Below are positions 1 through 9,107 of a stretch of DNA of 23,351 nt, in pieces. Below the pieces are notes generated by a model that worked only from the letters and a program-made list of their open reading frames with translations, was not told where the DNA came from and searched no databases. Numbering within the stretch: position 1 is the first letter of the stretch; every line of letters starts with the position of its first letter. The stretch spans positions 1-23,351 of the forward strand of contig JALLAZ010000130.1 of the NCBI GenBank assembly GCA_036939755.1. The letters are read 5' to 3'. Position numbers and translations under genes: made by a program. Source of the DNA: Stephanodiscus triporus. Taxonomy: Eukaryota > Bacillariophyta > Thalassiosirophyceae > Thalassiosirales > Thalassiosiraceae.

Positions 1-519
1 TAGCTAGCGGCACACCGTACTTTAGCGTATGTACGTAGTTTTAGTTTTGTCACACACAAAAGCCATTGTTCCGTCGAGTCTTTAGAGAGTATCTCTGTCC
101 CTTTGTGGAAGTTACTTACACAGTATCCTCCTGTAAAGATTCGAATTTTTGAGTGGGCGTGGAACGACAATTGGCTGGTTAACCATAAATAAATTGTATT
201 CTCTGGGGATAATCTCAATAATATTTTCTAAGAGTGTTGTGTCGTGGCGTGCGAAAACGGTATTGGCGGACAGCTGTTTTTCTGTGTCTCCTCTCTCTCT
301 CTCTCTCATGTCTCAAATCGCCAAGACCAATAACATTTTCTACCACCATACTATGTGATAATCCGCACTTCTGACACCGCACGGAAAGAGAAAAGGTACG
401 AAAATTGGGAAATTTCACGGGCAAGGTGGCAGAGGGTCCATTCCACTCATTATGCTCTTTTTTCTTCTCCCCAAATATCATTAGGCGTAGAGGAGTACTA
501 AACCTGAATACCAGACATT
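1..519. other. 5' flank of the DA1-like gene, no gene seen
   Basis: I see no convincing coding region here; the short open frames on both strands lack recognisable motifs. A short CT microsatellite lies at about 291-307. The last part presumably holds the promoter and 5' UTR of the gene starting at 520, but I cannot point to a specific core promoter element. Confidence 0.5.
291..307. repeat. CT dinucleotide microsatellite
   Basis: An uninterrupted run of CT/TC dinucleotides of about 17 bp lies roughly 210 bp upstream of the DA1-like start codon. Its role, if any, is unknown. Confidence 0.7.
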
Positions 520-2544
520 ATGACAATATTATCCTTCCGTCGTTGCAAGGTATCAAACAGTACAGCTGCCGTGGCTGCGGCGCCAGCTTCGGTTTTGGCT
601 GATGTCAACGTTGCCAGTTCTGGTACTGCTGAAGCTTCAGCCGCTTCTTCCCCCCCCAACCCCCCCGCCGAAGGCGCTGGCCCATTTCAAAACTGCCCCC
701 AAGCATACCCAGCCGGTGCCAAAAGTGGGGGCGAAATCCTCGACTCTTCGGGGGCAGGCGCGGGATTGCCATCGTTGTCATTATTTAGACCTTCCCCTCC
801 AAATACAGCTTCTCTCCTTCGCATCAATGAGCCTCGTGCCACCCCGCCTGCCACCGGCGGCGCCATTTCGAGTGCTCCTCCCGCCTCCTCCGCGAGGACG
901 TGCCACACGTGCCGACGTCAGATTTTGCGGAGCGAGGGCCACATAAACTTTGTAAGCCATGACGGAGAGGAGCATCGTTATTATCACACCGACTGCTTCA
1001 TGTGTCTGCACTGCAACGCCCCGATCGATCCCCGAACTCAGGCATTCTGCTGTGCCAAGTTGCTGAGCGGTAAAAAACGGACGAAGATGACGAATGACGG
1101 CATGAACCGCGAAGACGACGACAAAAACGACGACTTGGTGAATCATCTCATGCATCATGAGTGCTTCGCTCTTCACTTCGGGTACATGTGCGTCGTCTGC
1201 GAGAAGCCCCTGCCAATGGTGGGCGATCGAAGCGACAGCTACGACTATCACGATGACAAGGCCAAGAAAAAATGGAAGATAAAAGCAATGGTGAAATACA
1301 TCAAGCATCCCTACTTCGACAATGAACGGATGTGTCCCCATCACGCCACCTCGGCCTCATTAGGAATTCTGGGAGAAGACGACCCCGATGCTCTTCTCTC
1401 GATGGACGGAGGGGTCAGTGGGATCGAGGGGATCGACGATCGCAGCCATCACACGAGCGCCTCTGAGGAGGCCAGAATCGGATCCGTGCGACGGTGTGCC
1501 GGATGTCATCGTTTCGAGCCGGCGTTCGCCTCGTCCTCGAAGCATTTCGTCGACGTCGGGGATAAGAATACTGGACGGTGCGTGTGCCTGGCGTGCATTA
1601 GGACGGTGGTGATAACCTCCGACGACGTCGTTCCGCTCTGGGAGAAGGTGAGGTCACACAGATTGGTAATTTTGTTTAGGGGTTTTTATCGTAAGGAACT
1701 CATTCGCACTTATTCGGTTCCCTCGTCATCTCGACGTCTTACCCAGGTTATCAACTTCTTCGAGGGGCCGTTAGGCCTGATAACCTCCGAAGACATCCGC
1801 GGTTGCGACGTCGGCGGCGTGACTCGTCAAGATCTGATGAAAATACCGATACTCGTGGTGGGCTCTGAGGCCATGAACGAGAATGTCAAACACGGTGCGC
1901 ACGGTAATTGCGGCACCGTGTCAACGCGAGGATTGTGCCTATCCGAGAGGATCAAACAAGGAGATTGTTCGGGCGGTGGCAGGAGCGTTGGGGTGACGGC
2001 CATATTGTGCCTCAGCGGATTGCCAGCGGATTTGACGGCCAGCATCTTGGCTCATGGTACGTAAGTAGGTTCTCCACCTCAATCAGTAAATCCTTAATTA
2101 CATCTCGTGGCTCACAACTCAACGATCTTGCTCGTTTTTCATCAACCCAACAAAACAAAAACAGAGGCATTCCACGCATGGATCAAGCTACATCCTAACT
2201 TCTCGTACACCAATCCTCTCCCACGCAGGGTGGAGGAGGGATTAGCCCAGCTGGCAGCATTCCTATTTCTAAGCGATGGCTTGGATCCGATCGAAACGGA
2301 AGGATATTTGTACCTAAGAGGAAGACGAGAAGGAGACTTTGGCGATTCAAGAAGCTTGCTCGAGGAGAATGATTCCAGCATCCCCTGGGAAGCGAGGCTA
2401 CGACAATACTTCAAATTTTGCATCGAGACCGACGAGAGCATGTACGGAGATGGATTTCGTGCCGCCGCGCGCGCATACACCAAGCTCGGGATTCAGGAGC
2501 TGCTGTACTTTGTGGCGTTGAATCGCAACTTTCCTTCGATATGA
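520..2544 (+). CDS. DA1-like LIM-domain zinc metallopeptidase, 3 exons
   Basis: Proposed exons are 520-1647, 1747-2056 and 2165-2544, giving 605 aa. Intron 1 (1648-1746, phase 0) starts GTGAGG and ends CCCAG; intron 2 (2057-2164) starts GTACGTAAGT and ends ACAG. The N-terminal ~125 residues are Ala/Ser/Pro-rich. A LIM-like zinc module follows (C128, C131, H156, C159, C162, C165, then C215 and the C224/C227 pair). Further Cys/His pairs include CPHH near 272 and CAGCHRFEP near 326. The DA1-type peptidase domain has TRGLCLSE (436-443), VTAILCLSGLP, and HEAFHAW (479-485), an HExxH zinc site formed only after removal of intron 2. A downstream RRVEEGLAQL supplies Glu ligand candidates at 503-504. 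Plant DA1 proteins are ubiquitin-activated peptidases that limit organ growth; the role in an alga is unknown. I see no ubiquitin-interacting motifs, unlike plant DA1. An acidic/basic insertion lies at about 184-208. The family call is strong, the substrate unknown. Confidence 0.86.
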
Positions 2545-3072
2545 TTTGGTTCTCGAGGACGACAAGCTTTGATGTGTTTATATGTTTGACTCTGCTTTTC
2601 CATTTGTTCCAGCCCCCCACAAGGCATCTCTTACACTCGCTGTGTCGAGGCCTCAAGGCCGAAAGCATGTCTTCATTGGGAGACCCTCGAATATTGGGCA
2701 CAACGAACAGACGCCTGGTAGGAGTTCCCAGGATTCAGGAAAGAAGAAGAAAGAATGGGATTCGCAAGAATCCAAGTAAATGCCAATGAGAGGGCGGGAA
2801 AATGTTAAGCCAGGGAGTGAAAACACCAACGAGAGGAGTAGAACGAGCAAAGTGCTCACTTTAATTTATTAATCTAGGAATACAATGTCATATCCTTAGC
2901 GTCGTGCATCGACAACTTCTCAACACCTCGCTTCTGGCCGATCAATGGCAGATCTTGACCAACAGCTTGTAAAGCTGTCTCCATAACTTATACACTCATT
3001 TACCACGACAAGACATAGCAATTATTTAATTTTATGGTCACGCGACCCATTCTTCTCAGTGAAACGCACCTC
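2545..3072. other. convergent intergenic region
   Basis: This lies between the 3' ends of the DA1-like gene (+) and the homeodomain gene (-). Short open frames occur but none has recognisable features, so it probably holds both 3' UTRs. No clear terminator or repeat was seen. Confidence 0.5.
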
Positions 3073-4423
3073 TCAATCATCGTCAAAAAGTATTCCCAAG
3101 TAGGATTCGATGTTTTCGTCAAAGGGTACACCGTTTTCGAATGGCAGGGGTTCATCGCGCATGCTTTCGAACGACACAGTCTTTGGGCGATTTACCTCAT
3201 CGAATTCATCAAACCTGTAATGACCAACATCGTTCACAGGAAACTTCTCAAATCGATCAACACGCTCATCTCTTGCGAGAGCGTACGATGGAAAATTCTC
3301 CTTCACATGGCCCGGTCCACCTTCACTCAGGTCACTCAGTTGCTTTCCTCTGCGGAAGATTTGTTTACTGCTTTTCTCACTGTTTGGAATAGGAGTACCG
3401 TGTCGGCGATGGATATCAGGCTGTGTATAGCGGTGATTCGTCGGATGGAATACTGTCGGCGCCCTCGAAGTTGGGTGTGCGATGGTGGGCATGCTGTGCT
3501 CTTCGCGGTTGCCCTGATGATTCTGGGTGACGCCACTGCCTTTGTACAAGGACACATTCATTTCTGGATGTGCCGTTCTCATCTGTTTCTCTCTTTCGGT
3601 TGCAAGAAATAAGTAATCCAGGAAATGATGGGGCTTCTTTCCTAACTCAACGGAACCTTTCAGATTGCGCTTCCGAACGTTCGTCGTCCAATTTACCACT
3701 TGAGTTTCGGTCAAGTTGGTAGCTTTCGCGAGCTCGAAAATCTGAGCATGAGTGGGAAAGGGGTCCTCCTGTGTGTGCGCGGAGAATGAAAGCGTGTTGG
3801 GCATTATGTTGACGAAGGCGACAATCCAGCATGGAGGCATATCGATAACCTACTCTGTGCTCGATCATCCAATTTGTCAAAATATCAGTCTGCCACTTCA
3901 TGAATTTGTTCGCGATGGTATTAGTTTTGTCATTGTCGTCTCGTTTCTCCTGTCGAATGGTCTTGGCGATTTGACTTTCTTGGCGGACCCTGCGCTGTTT
4001 CTTCAAGTCAAGGCACAGTTTTAGTTCGTTCGCGAGTGAATTGATCGTTTCGTCGATGAGAGAATCAGTTACCAGGCTCTCCCCCCGTCGTCCCACAAAA
4101 CCAACAACGCCAACGGCGTCGGAGGCAGCTGCAGAAGGCATCAACGTTTCACGAATGAGCACCGCTGCATTATTAAATGAATCCAGATCTTTCTCGCCAT
4201 GGTGACGACTTTGGGAGTGCTCCCAGTGACCGTTGCCGGTGGACGAGAGCCGTGTCTTCTTCCTTGGGTGCAACAATGCTGGAACGCCATGTTGTCTTCG
4301 TTGTCTCGTTTCTAAATCAGTTTCTTCTTCTTGCTTCAACCTGTCAGCCAGCTGGAGTATCCTGCCAAAATCTGCATGACTAATGAAATTCGCGAAATCA
4401 TCCATCTTACTTGCACGATTCAT
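3073..4423 (-). CDS. TALE-type homeodomain protein, 2 exons
   Basis: On the minus strand, exon 1 is 4423-3854 and exon 2 is 3768-3073, separated by an 85-bp phase-0 intron (donor GTAGGT, acceptor CACAG). The product is 421 aa. The intron splits the homeodomain. Joined, residues ~150-227 show a basic N-terminal arm, helix 1 (KWQTDILTNWMIEHR), the extended loop EDPFPT typical of TALE homeodomains (usually PYP), then helices 2-3 ending in QVVNWTTNVRKR. The DNA-contacting Asn (N220, homeodomain position 51) and Arg (R222, position 53) are kept, but position 49 is Thr instead of the nearly invariant Phe of WFxN. A HHFLDYLFLA segment follows. The rest of the C-terminus is polar and low in recognisable motifs, ending in an acidic tail. 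The start is the first Met of a frame open further upstream; a second Met six residues later is possible. Probably a nuclear DNA-binding regulator; targets unknown. Confidence 0.82.
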
Positions 4424-4649
4424 CGGATTGTTAGTACAAAATGTTGGCGGTGGTGGGTGTCGTTGGTATTTACAGTAATGAAAGTAGCAGAGCGAGGCAA
4501 AGTCGTGAAAACTGAGCAAAACATTCCTTTCACCAACGTTTGTGTTGGAGGAGAAAACATGAGACGAATTCGGCAAAAACTGACTCTGCTTTTAATTAAG
4601 GTTATATTATTTAAATGATTATTAAGGTTATATTTACCCCTCACCTGGT

Positions 4650-6635
4650 TTATCCAGTGAACCTCCTTGCTTGTTTTAAGCTTAAATGGCGCATGCTGTC
4701 ATTACCGTAATTTTGCCCCGTAGAGACATCACGGGCAAAGGCATCAAGCATCGTCATCACATACCGCATATCTGGCCTGTCCGCGGCAGATATTGACCAA
4801 CAGCGCGTCATGATGTCGCGCAGAACTTGTGGGCAGTATTTATCCAACTTGGGACGAGTACCCTTCACGAAAACAACATCGTGAAATTTATCTGCCGACC
4901 CGACATTGCTGAATGGCTTTTTCAGCGCACAGATTTCCCAAAGAAGGATCCCAAAGGAATATACGTCAGCTGGGAGACCGTACCCTGTTTCCAGAGCAAC
5001 CTCTGGTGCCATATAGCGGAGAGTGCCGCATTTGTCGTACAGTAGATGGGACTTCTCGCCATCATTCAACTTGTCGCTGCACAACGAAGACGTCTCGGGT
5101 GCTGCCGTGCATATTGCAAAGCCAAAGTCGAATAGTTTCAGTACTCCACTTGAGTCGAAGCCAACATTGGCAGGCTTAAGGTCACGAAATACAATCATCT
5201 TCTCGTGCAGGTATGTCATGGCGTTGGCAACTGAACATGCCGTCTTGATCTGACTCAGTGATGGAGGCGACCTTGCAGTGTGGGACTTCTTCCAACGGAG
5301 GATGCGATCATTAAGAGTATCTTCCAATCGATCAAGTAGGATAAAAAAGCCATCACCCAAGAGATACGGCTTGGTTAGGGACCCTCCGGCCCTACCGTGA
5401 ATCTTGACAATATTAGGATGGTTGAGGGAGGCCAACATGGCACTTTCATGGACCAAATCCTCAACACCAGTTATAAACTCTTTAGCATCTGAACGGATTT
5501 GTGAACGTAGACATTTCATGGCAAACACCACTTGATGTGTCTGCTGCTTTATCCCGGAGGTGCGACCGATATCACCCAAGCAGACGGATCTGGATAGAGT
5601 TTTCTGTCCTATAGGCAGAATTGTCACGGATTTTGCATTCGCTTTGTTTTGATTAGGCGGCTCAGCGTTCTCTTCGTGCTTAGCCTCGAGAGATTCTCTG
5701 GAGGTAGTAGAGCCGAACTGGGCATCGATCTCTTCGTCAAGATCGCCCCCCTCAACTTCTCTGGTGCCACTTGAGGAGTACTCACTAATATCACCTAAAG
5801 AACTCTTCCTAGGAGATCTGGCATCGATGAGTTTATTCAAATCCTTTCTGTCCGATCCCAACGACTCGAGCGTCGGCGTAGTCTTGACGACTGTTGCGAA
5901 GACTTCGAACACATCCGAGTATGTCCCTCTTCCGAGGAACTGCCGCACTACCAAATCAGCTTTGAGAAAATGCGGGATGCTATCCCATTCAACCCGAGCC
6001 ATTGATGTGAAACACTCGTTGATAACCTCTTTGGCGCGGAGGGCGGCGACTTTGTCAAGCTCGTGGGCCGAGGGGGAATCGCCAAGGCTTTCGAGAATGG
6101 CCATTGACTTGCTCAACTCATCCCGGCTGCCTTTGGACGATTGCGTCAAGGCGAGGATTGAACTCGTATTGCTTTCCGTCGTCAACCCATCACCACTAAT
6201 GTTCGATCGCGCGGAGGACTTTCTCGACGTGAGTTCTCCACTCAAGGTATTGGCCTGGAGCATCCGAGTGACGTCGGCGGTGGACGGCAAAGCACTGCCG
6301 CAGTTGGCCTCGATCGCTTCCGTCAAATCCGCAGCATGCTCCGAATCGCGCACATGTGCAAGTGTCGCGTTGGGAATGTGAGCCTCCCTTTGCATCGGAT
6401 GACTTGAGTGGCTCGACGAGTTCACTTCGGTGCTACGCTTCCTTCGGAAACTGCTAAGCAAACGTGATGATTTTCTTAAAATCCGCTGCTTTGAAGATTC
6501 GCGACCATTATTATTTGGAGAGATGGCGTCGACAATATCAATCGAATCTTTGCTGTTGTTCTCCTCCACTTCCCCATCCATGATATTAGGGGTCTTTTCG
6601 CACCCTCCGTTCGCTTGCTCTCCTTGCTCATGCAT
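4650..6635 (-). CDS. TKL-like serine/threonine protein kinase, intronless
   Basis: A 661-aa protein with a Ser-rich, probably disordered N-terminal ~215 residues and a C-terminal kinase domain (about 225-640). Visible kinase motifs are the glycine loop LGRGTYSDVF (234-243), the ATP-anchoring lysine in VFAMK (K374), the helix C glutamate (E397), the catalytic loop FRDLKPANV (483-491; Asp 485, Asn 490), DFG (503-505), GTLRYMAPE (537-545) and DVYSFGILLWE (557-567). All key catalytic residues are present, so it should be active. Two oddities are visible. About 125 polar residues are inserted between the glycine loop and the lysine strand, and the HRD histidine is Phe. DVYSFGILLWE and the RCW...RPD motif near 611-622 resemble tyrosine-kinase-like (TKL) kinases. 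No membrane segment or extra domain is seen, so it is likely soluble. Its stop lies 227 bp upstream of the homeodomain gene start on the same strand. Substrates are unknown. Confidence 0.9.
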   Translation of the reverse strand: MHEQGEQANGGCEKTPNIMDGEVEENNSKDSIDIVDAISPNNNGRESSKQRILRKSSRLLSSFRRKRSTEVNSSSHSSHPMQREAHIPNATLAHVRDSEHAADLTEAIEANCGSALPSTADVTRMLQANTLSGELTSRKSSARSNISGDGLTTESNTSSILALTQSSKGSRDELSKSMAILESLGDSPSAHELDKVAALRAKEVINECFTSMARVEWDSIPHFLKADLVVRQFLGRGTYSDVFEVFATVVKTTPTLESLGSDRKDLNKLIDARSPRKSSLGDISEYSSSGTREVEGGDLDEEIDAQFGSTTSRESLEAKHEENAEPPNQNKANAKSVTILPIGQKTLSRSVCLGDIGRTSGIKQQTHQVVFAMKCLRSQIRSDAKEFITGVEDLVHESAMLASLNHPNIVKIHGRAGGSLTKPYLLGDGFFILLDRLEDTLNDRILRWKKSHTARSPPSLSQIKTACSVANAMTYLHEKMIVFRDLKPANVGFDSSGVLKLFDFGFAICTAAPETSSLCSDKLNDGEKSHLLYDKCGTLRYMAPEVALETGYGLPADVYSFGILLWEICALKKPFSNVGSADKFHDVVFVKGTRPKLDKYCPQVLRDIMTRCWSISAADRPDMRYVMTMLDAFARDVSTGQNYGNDSMRHLSLKQARRFTG

Positions 6636-7166
6636 GCTTTATGCTCTATGCGATTGGTGGCACCCGGAAGCAATACTTGTGTATGTACCTAGCCGCTCTT
6701 CTCTTTATTTTTTAATAATATTATTTGCGGCGCCGTCCAAGACCAAATTACTCCGAAATGAAAATTCATAATTACATGCCACAATAAATACAATAATACA
6801 TACTTACTATTAGAGACGGTCTCACGACAGTATGAAAAAAATTATCTCGGGCAACTTTCAGGTTCCTCCTACGGTTCCTCCCCTCCCGTACGTAAGATCG
6901 CGTCCTTTCTTCCAGGTTTGGGCCCAACTGATCTATGAGTAGATAGGACTTAAACCTAAATACTAAATAAGAGTATTTATTATGTACTAAGGCTGTGTTT
7001 TTGTTAGCCCGGTGGTATGTGGTACGTACAATATGATACGTCCTCTCTGCTCTCTTGCAGAGTGGGTCTTGGTGTGACTGACGCCGTGTTTTTCGCTGGT
7101 ATCTAACGGCAAAACCAATCAATTACGTACATACTTAAGTATTAGTCGATTAATTGAGTATTAACT

Positions 7167-7278
7167 AAAAAATGTCACAGTAATGAATTAATGACAAACA
7201 TGTCATTTTAACGTAGGAACTGGTTCAAAAATAACTGTCGCATTAATGAAAAAATGTCACATTAATGAATTAATGACA
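7167..7278. repeat. duplicated near-palindromic TGTCA/ATTAAT repeat
   Basis: Two 30-bp copies at 7167-7196 and 7249-7278 differ at a single base. Each starts with a run of A, then TGTCAC, a TAATGAATTAATG core and TGACA, so each copy is itself an imperfect inverted repeat. Extra ATTAATG and TGTCATTTTA fragments lie between and after them. This could be a MITE remnant or a binding-site cluster; the sequence alone does not decide. Confidence 0.65.
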
Positions 7279-7387
7279 TTTTTAATATACTCCTATGAAT
7301 TAATGGAGTAGTCACTAGAGGCAACCTGACAGGTTGGGAACCAATTTTGCAAAAAATCTGACTCTCACAGTTTTGGTCCAATCTACC

Positions 7388-7733
7388 TTTTTATTGCATT
7401 TTTGGATAGATCTCACTGTCCCGCTCCTCCTGGTAAACTTTTTTTTAATTTCTCCAATTTTTGATTGACTTATGGTCATTCGAAAAAATATCAAGAATGT
7501 GGCAAAATCCCGATACCTGAATCAATTTGGGCACTAGCTTCGCCTAACAAAAATGTGAAATTAATATTTGGTACCAAGGTCTACGTAATTCTACGACAGT
7601 GGCGTACCTACCTACTCTACCTACAAACTACGTAGAGTACGTATCTTTCTAGTAACAGGTCACAGGGGCGGGAAACACACACGAAAGTTGACCTTCTATT
7701 TTAGATTACTTTGTTTTTATTGCATTTTTGGAT
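7388..7733 (+). repeat. 20-bp direct repeat pair
   Basis: The sequence TTTTTATTGCATTTTTGGAT occurs identically at 7388-7407 and 7714-7733. It is followed in both copies by a short diverged stretch beginning A/C then a TCTCAC or AAGCTC-like run. Probably the trace of an old duplication or dispersed element. Confidence 0.6.
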
Positions 7734-8072
7734 CAAGCTCGACGAGGACAATAATTTTGCTATGTAAAACTTTACATGAAATTGAATTTTGGTGGAGAAA
7801 TAAAATATTTTCGATTTACTAGAACACTATCTAGCAGAGGCCAAACAAGTATGCCGAAATAAGATTCAGGCGCCGAAAGAATTCAGGTTCACTACTGAAA
7901 ATCACAAATATTTGCGATTTGCTACCTACGAGTTTTTTAACCTTAGGGGACAATCTGCTACGAGTTAATCGTATTTTTGCGATTTGCGTTTGTGATTCAC
8001 AAACACAAATGAGATATGGGAATGCTCCACTAACAGCCAGCCGCCGCAGAGCCCCCCCACAAAAACAAAAAC

Positions 8073-9107
8073 ATGCGACGTCGACGTCTACTGCCGCACC
8101 TCCCGTCATTGATCCTGTCGATTAGTGGTGTTCTCATCAATGCATACCTTCCGTCGCCGACCCGCCGCTTCACCATCAGATGGAAGACGAGCCAATCGGC
8201 GGTGGAGTTTGGGCGGGTTCGTCGACGTCCCCATCCTCCAACCTCACATTCGCAGCTACGCGAGCGTGCAGGACCCAACGAGGACGCAGTCGTCGAAATC
8301 GACGTCGGATCGACGACCGCCCGTCCAGAGCCACGCCGGCGATCTCCGGATAATAACAATGAGCTGACTGTCATGATGCGAGCCCTGGGAACATCGCCAC
8401 GGAGGGTGGCGCTGTCATTCCTATCGGCATCGGGCATCGCCCTGGCCGGGAACTTTCTTGGGGTGACGAGCAAGGTGCTTACGGCCATTCCCGAGGCGAC
8501 GGTCGAGGCATCCGGCTTGGATTTGTATTTCCCGCGCGGGGAGTTCAAGCGATGTCGCGCTCGAGGCTACACGTTCGTCATCCCGAGCGAGTGGGTTGCC
8601 GATACGTTCGTGGAGCTCGCCAAGGCCCAGCGCGATGTCCTACCGCTGGATCTGCAGATGAAGCGCGCCGTCGGAGGCGGAACGCTGCCCGACTCCGCGT
8701 ACGGGCCGCCGGGGCGCCTCAACCGGAAGGGCGTCTCGGAATCGGGCGACACTAACGTCTCGGTGATAGTTACGGGCGATATGCGTGGCTTCTCATTAAG
8801 GATGTTGGGCGGACCGGAGGAAGCCGCGGAAAAGCTGCTTCGATTATCGATAGCGCCGGAAGGCAGCGGGAGGGTGGCGACTTTGCTCAGCGCGGTGGAA
8901 GACAAGTCGCGAGGGGTGTACGTATTCGAATTCAACGTCGATCGTGGCTTGAGGGGATCGCCAATTAAGAATTTATCAGTCGTGGCCTCTACCCCGGAAG
9001 GTGATAAGCTCATCACTCTGACAGTCGCGGCGCCCCTGCAACTGTGGGACGATGATGTGTTCGATAGGAAATGCCGAAAGATCGCATCGAGCTTTCATCT
9101 GACATAG
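8073..9107 (+). CDS. PsbP-domain protein, predicted thylakoid lumen
   Basis: A 344-aa single-exon protein. Residues 1-24 look like a signal peptide (basic start, then a hydrophobic stretch) ending NA before YLPSP, resembling the diatom ASAFAP plastid motif with an aromatic at +1. A basic, Ser/Pro-rich transit-like region follows. Near 108-127, SPRRVALSFLSASGIALAG has a twin arginine before a hydrophobic stretch, as expected for a Tat-type lumen signal. The mature part (about 145-344) fits the PsbP fold: RARGYTFVIPSEWVA (162-176), VSVIVTGDM, a central VYVFEF strand (282-287), and a C-terminal segment ending KCRKIASSFHL. PsbP-family proteins assist photosystem II or related thylakoid complexes. 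Whether this is PsbP-like or a PPD-type paralogue cannot be decided here. The ATG at 8073 is chosen because it gives the complete presequence. Confidence 0.82.
   Translation: MRRRRLLPHLPSLILSISGVLINAYLPSPTRRFTIRWKTSQSAVEFGRVRRRPHPPTSHSQLRERAGPNEDAVVEIDVGSTTARPEPRRRSPDNNNELTVMMRALGTSPRRVALSFLSASGIALAGNFLGVTSKVLTAIPEATVEASGLDLYFPRGEFKRCRARGYTFVIPSEWVADTFVELAKAQRDVLPLDLQMKRAVGGGTLPDSAYGPPGRLNRKGVSESGDTNVSVIVTGDMRGFSLRMLGGPEEAAEKLLRLSIAPEGSGRVATLLSAVEDKSRGVYVFEFNVDRGLRGSPIKNLSVVASTPEGDKLITLTVAAPLQLWDDDVFDRKCRKIASSFHLT

Larger units (their letters stand above)
6636..8072. other. AT-rich spacer between divergent kinase and PsbP genes
   Basis: No supported gene. The stretch is AT-rich, with many stops and only short open frames without motifs. 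It contains a duplicated TGTCA/ATTAAT near-palindrome (7167-7278) and a 20-bp direct repeat (7388 and 7714), both listed separately. It must contain the promoters of the two divergent genes, but I cannot place them. Confidence 0.55.

Noticed and set aside
781..1344. A long minus-strand open frame antisense to DA1 exon 1
   Set aside because: It is the shadow of the DA1-like coding frame, has no domain, and the plus-strand frame has clear zinc-binding motifs.
5764..6381. A 205-codon plus-strand frame inside the kinase gene
   Set aside because: It lies antisense to the Ser-rich N-terminal part of the kinase, with no motif of its own; such shadows are common opposite Ser-rich regions.
6772..7122. 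A 116-codon minus-strand frame upstream of the kinase
   Set aside because: It has no domain, and its basic composition reflects AT-rich spacer; the kinase already has a good start at 6635.
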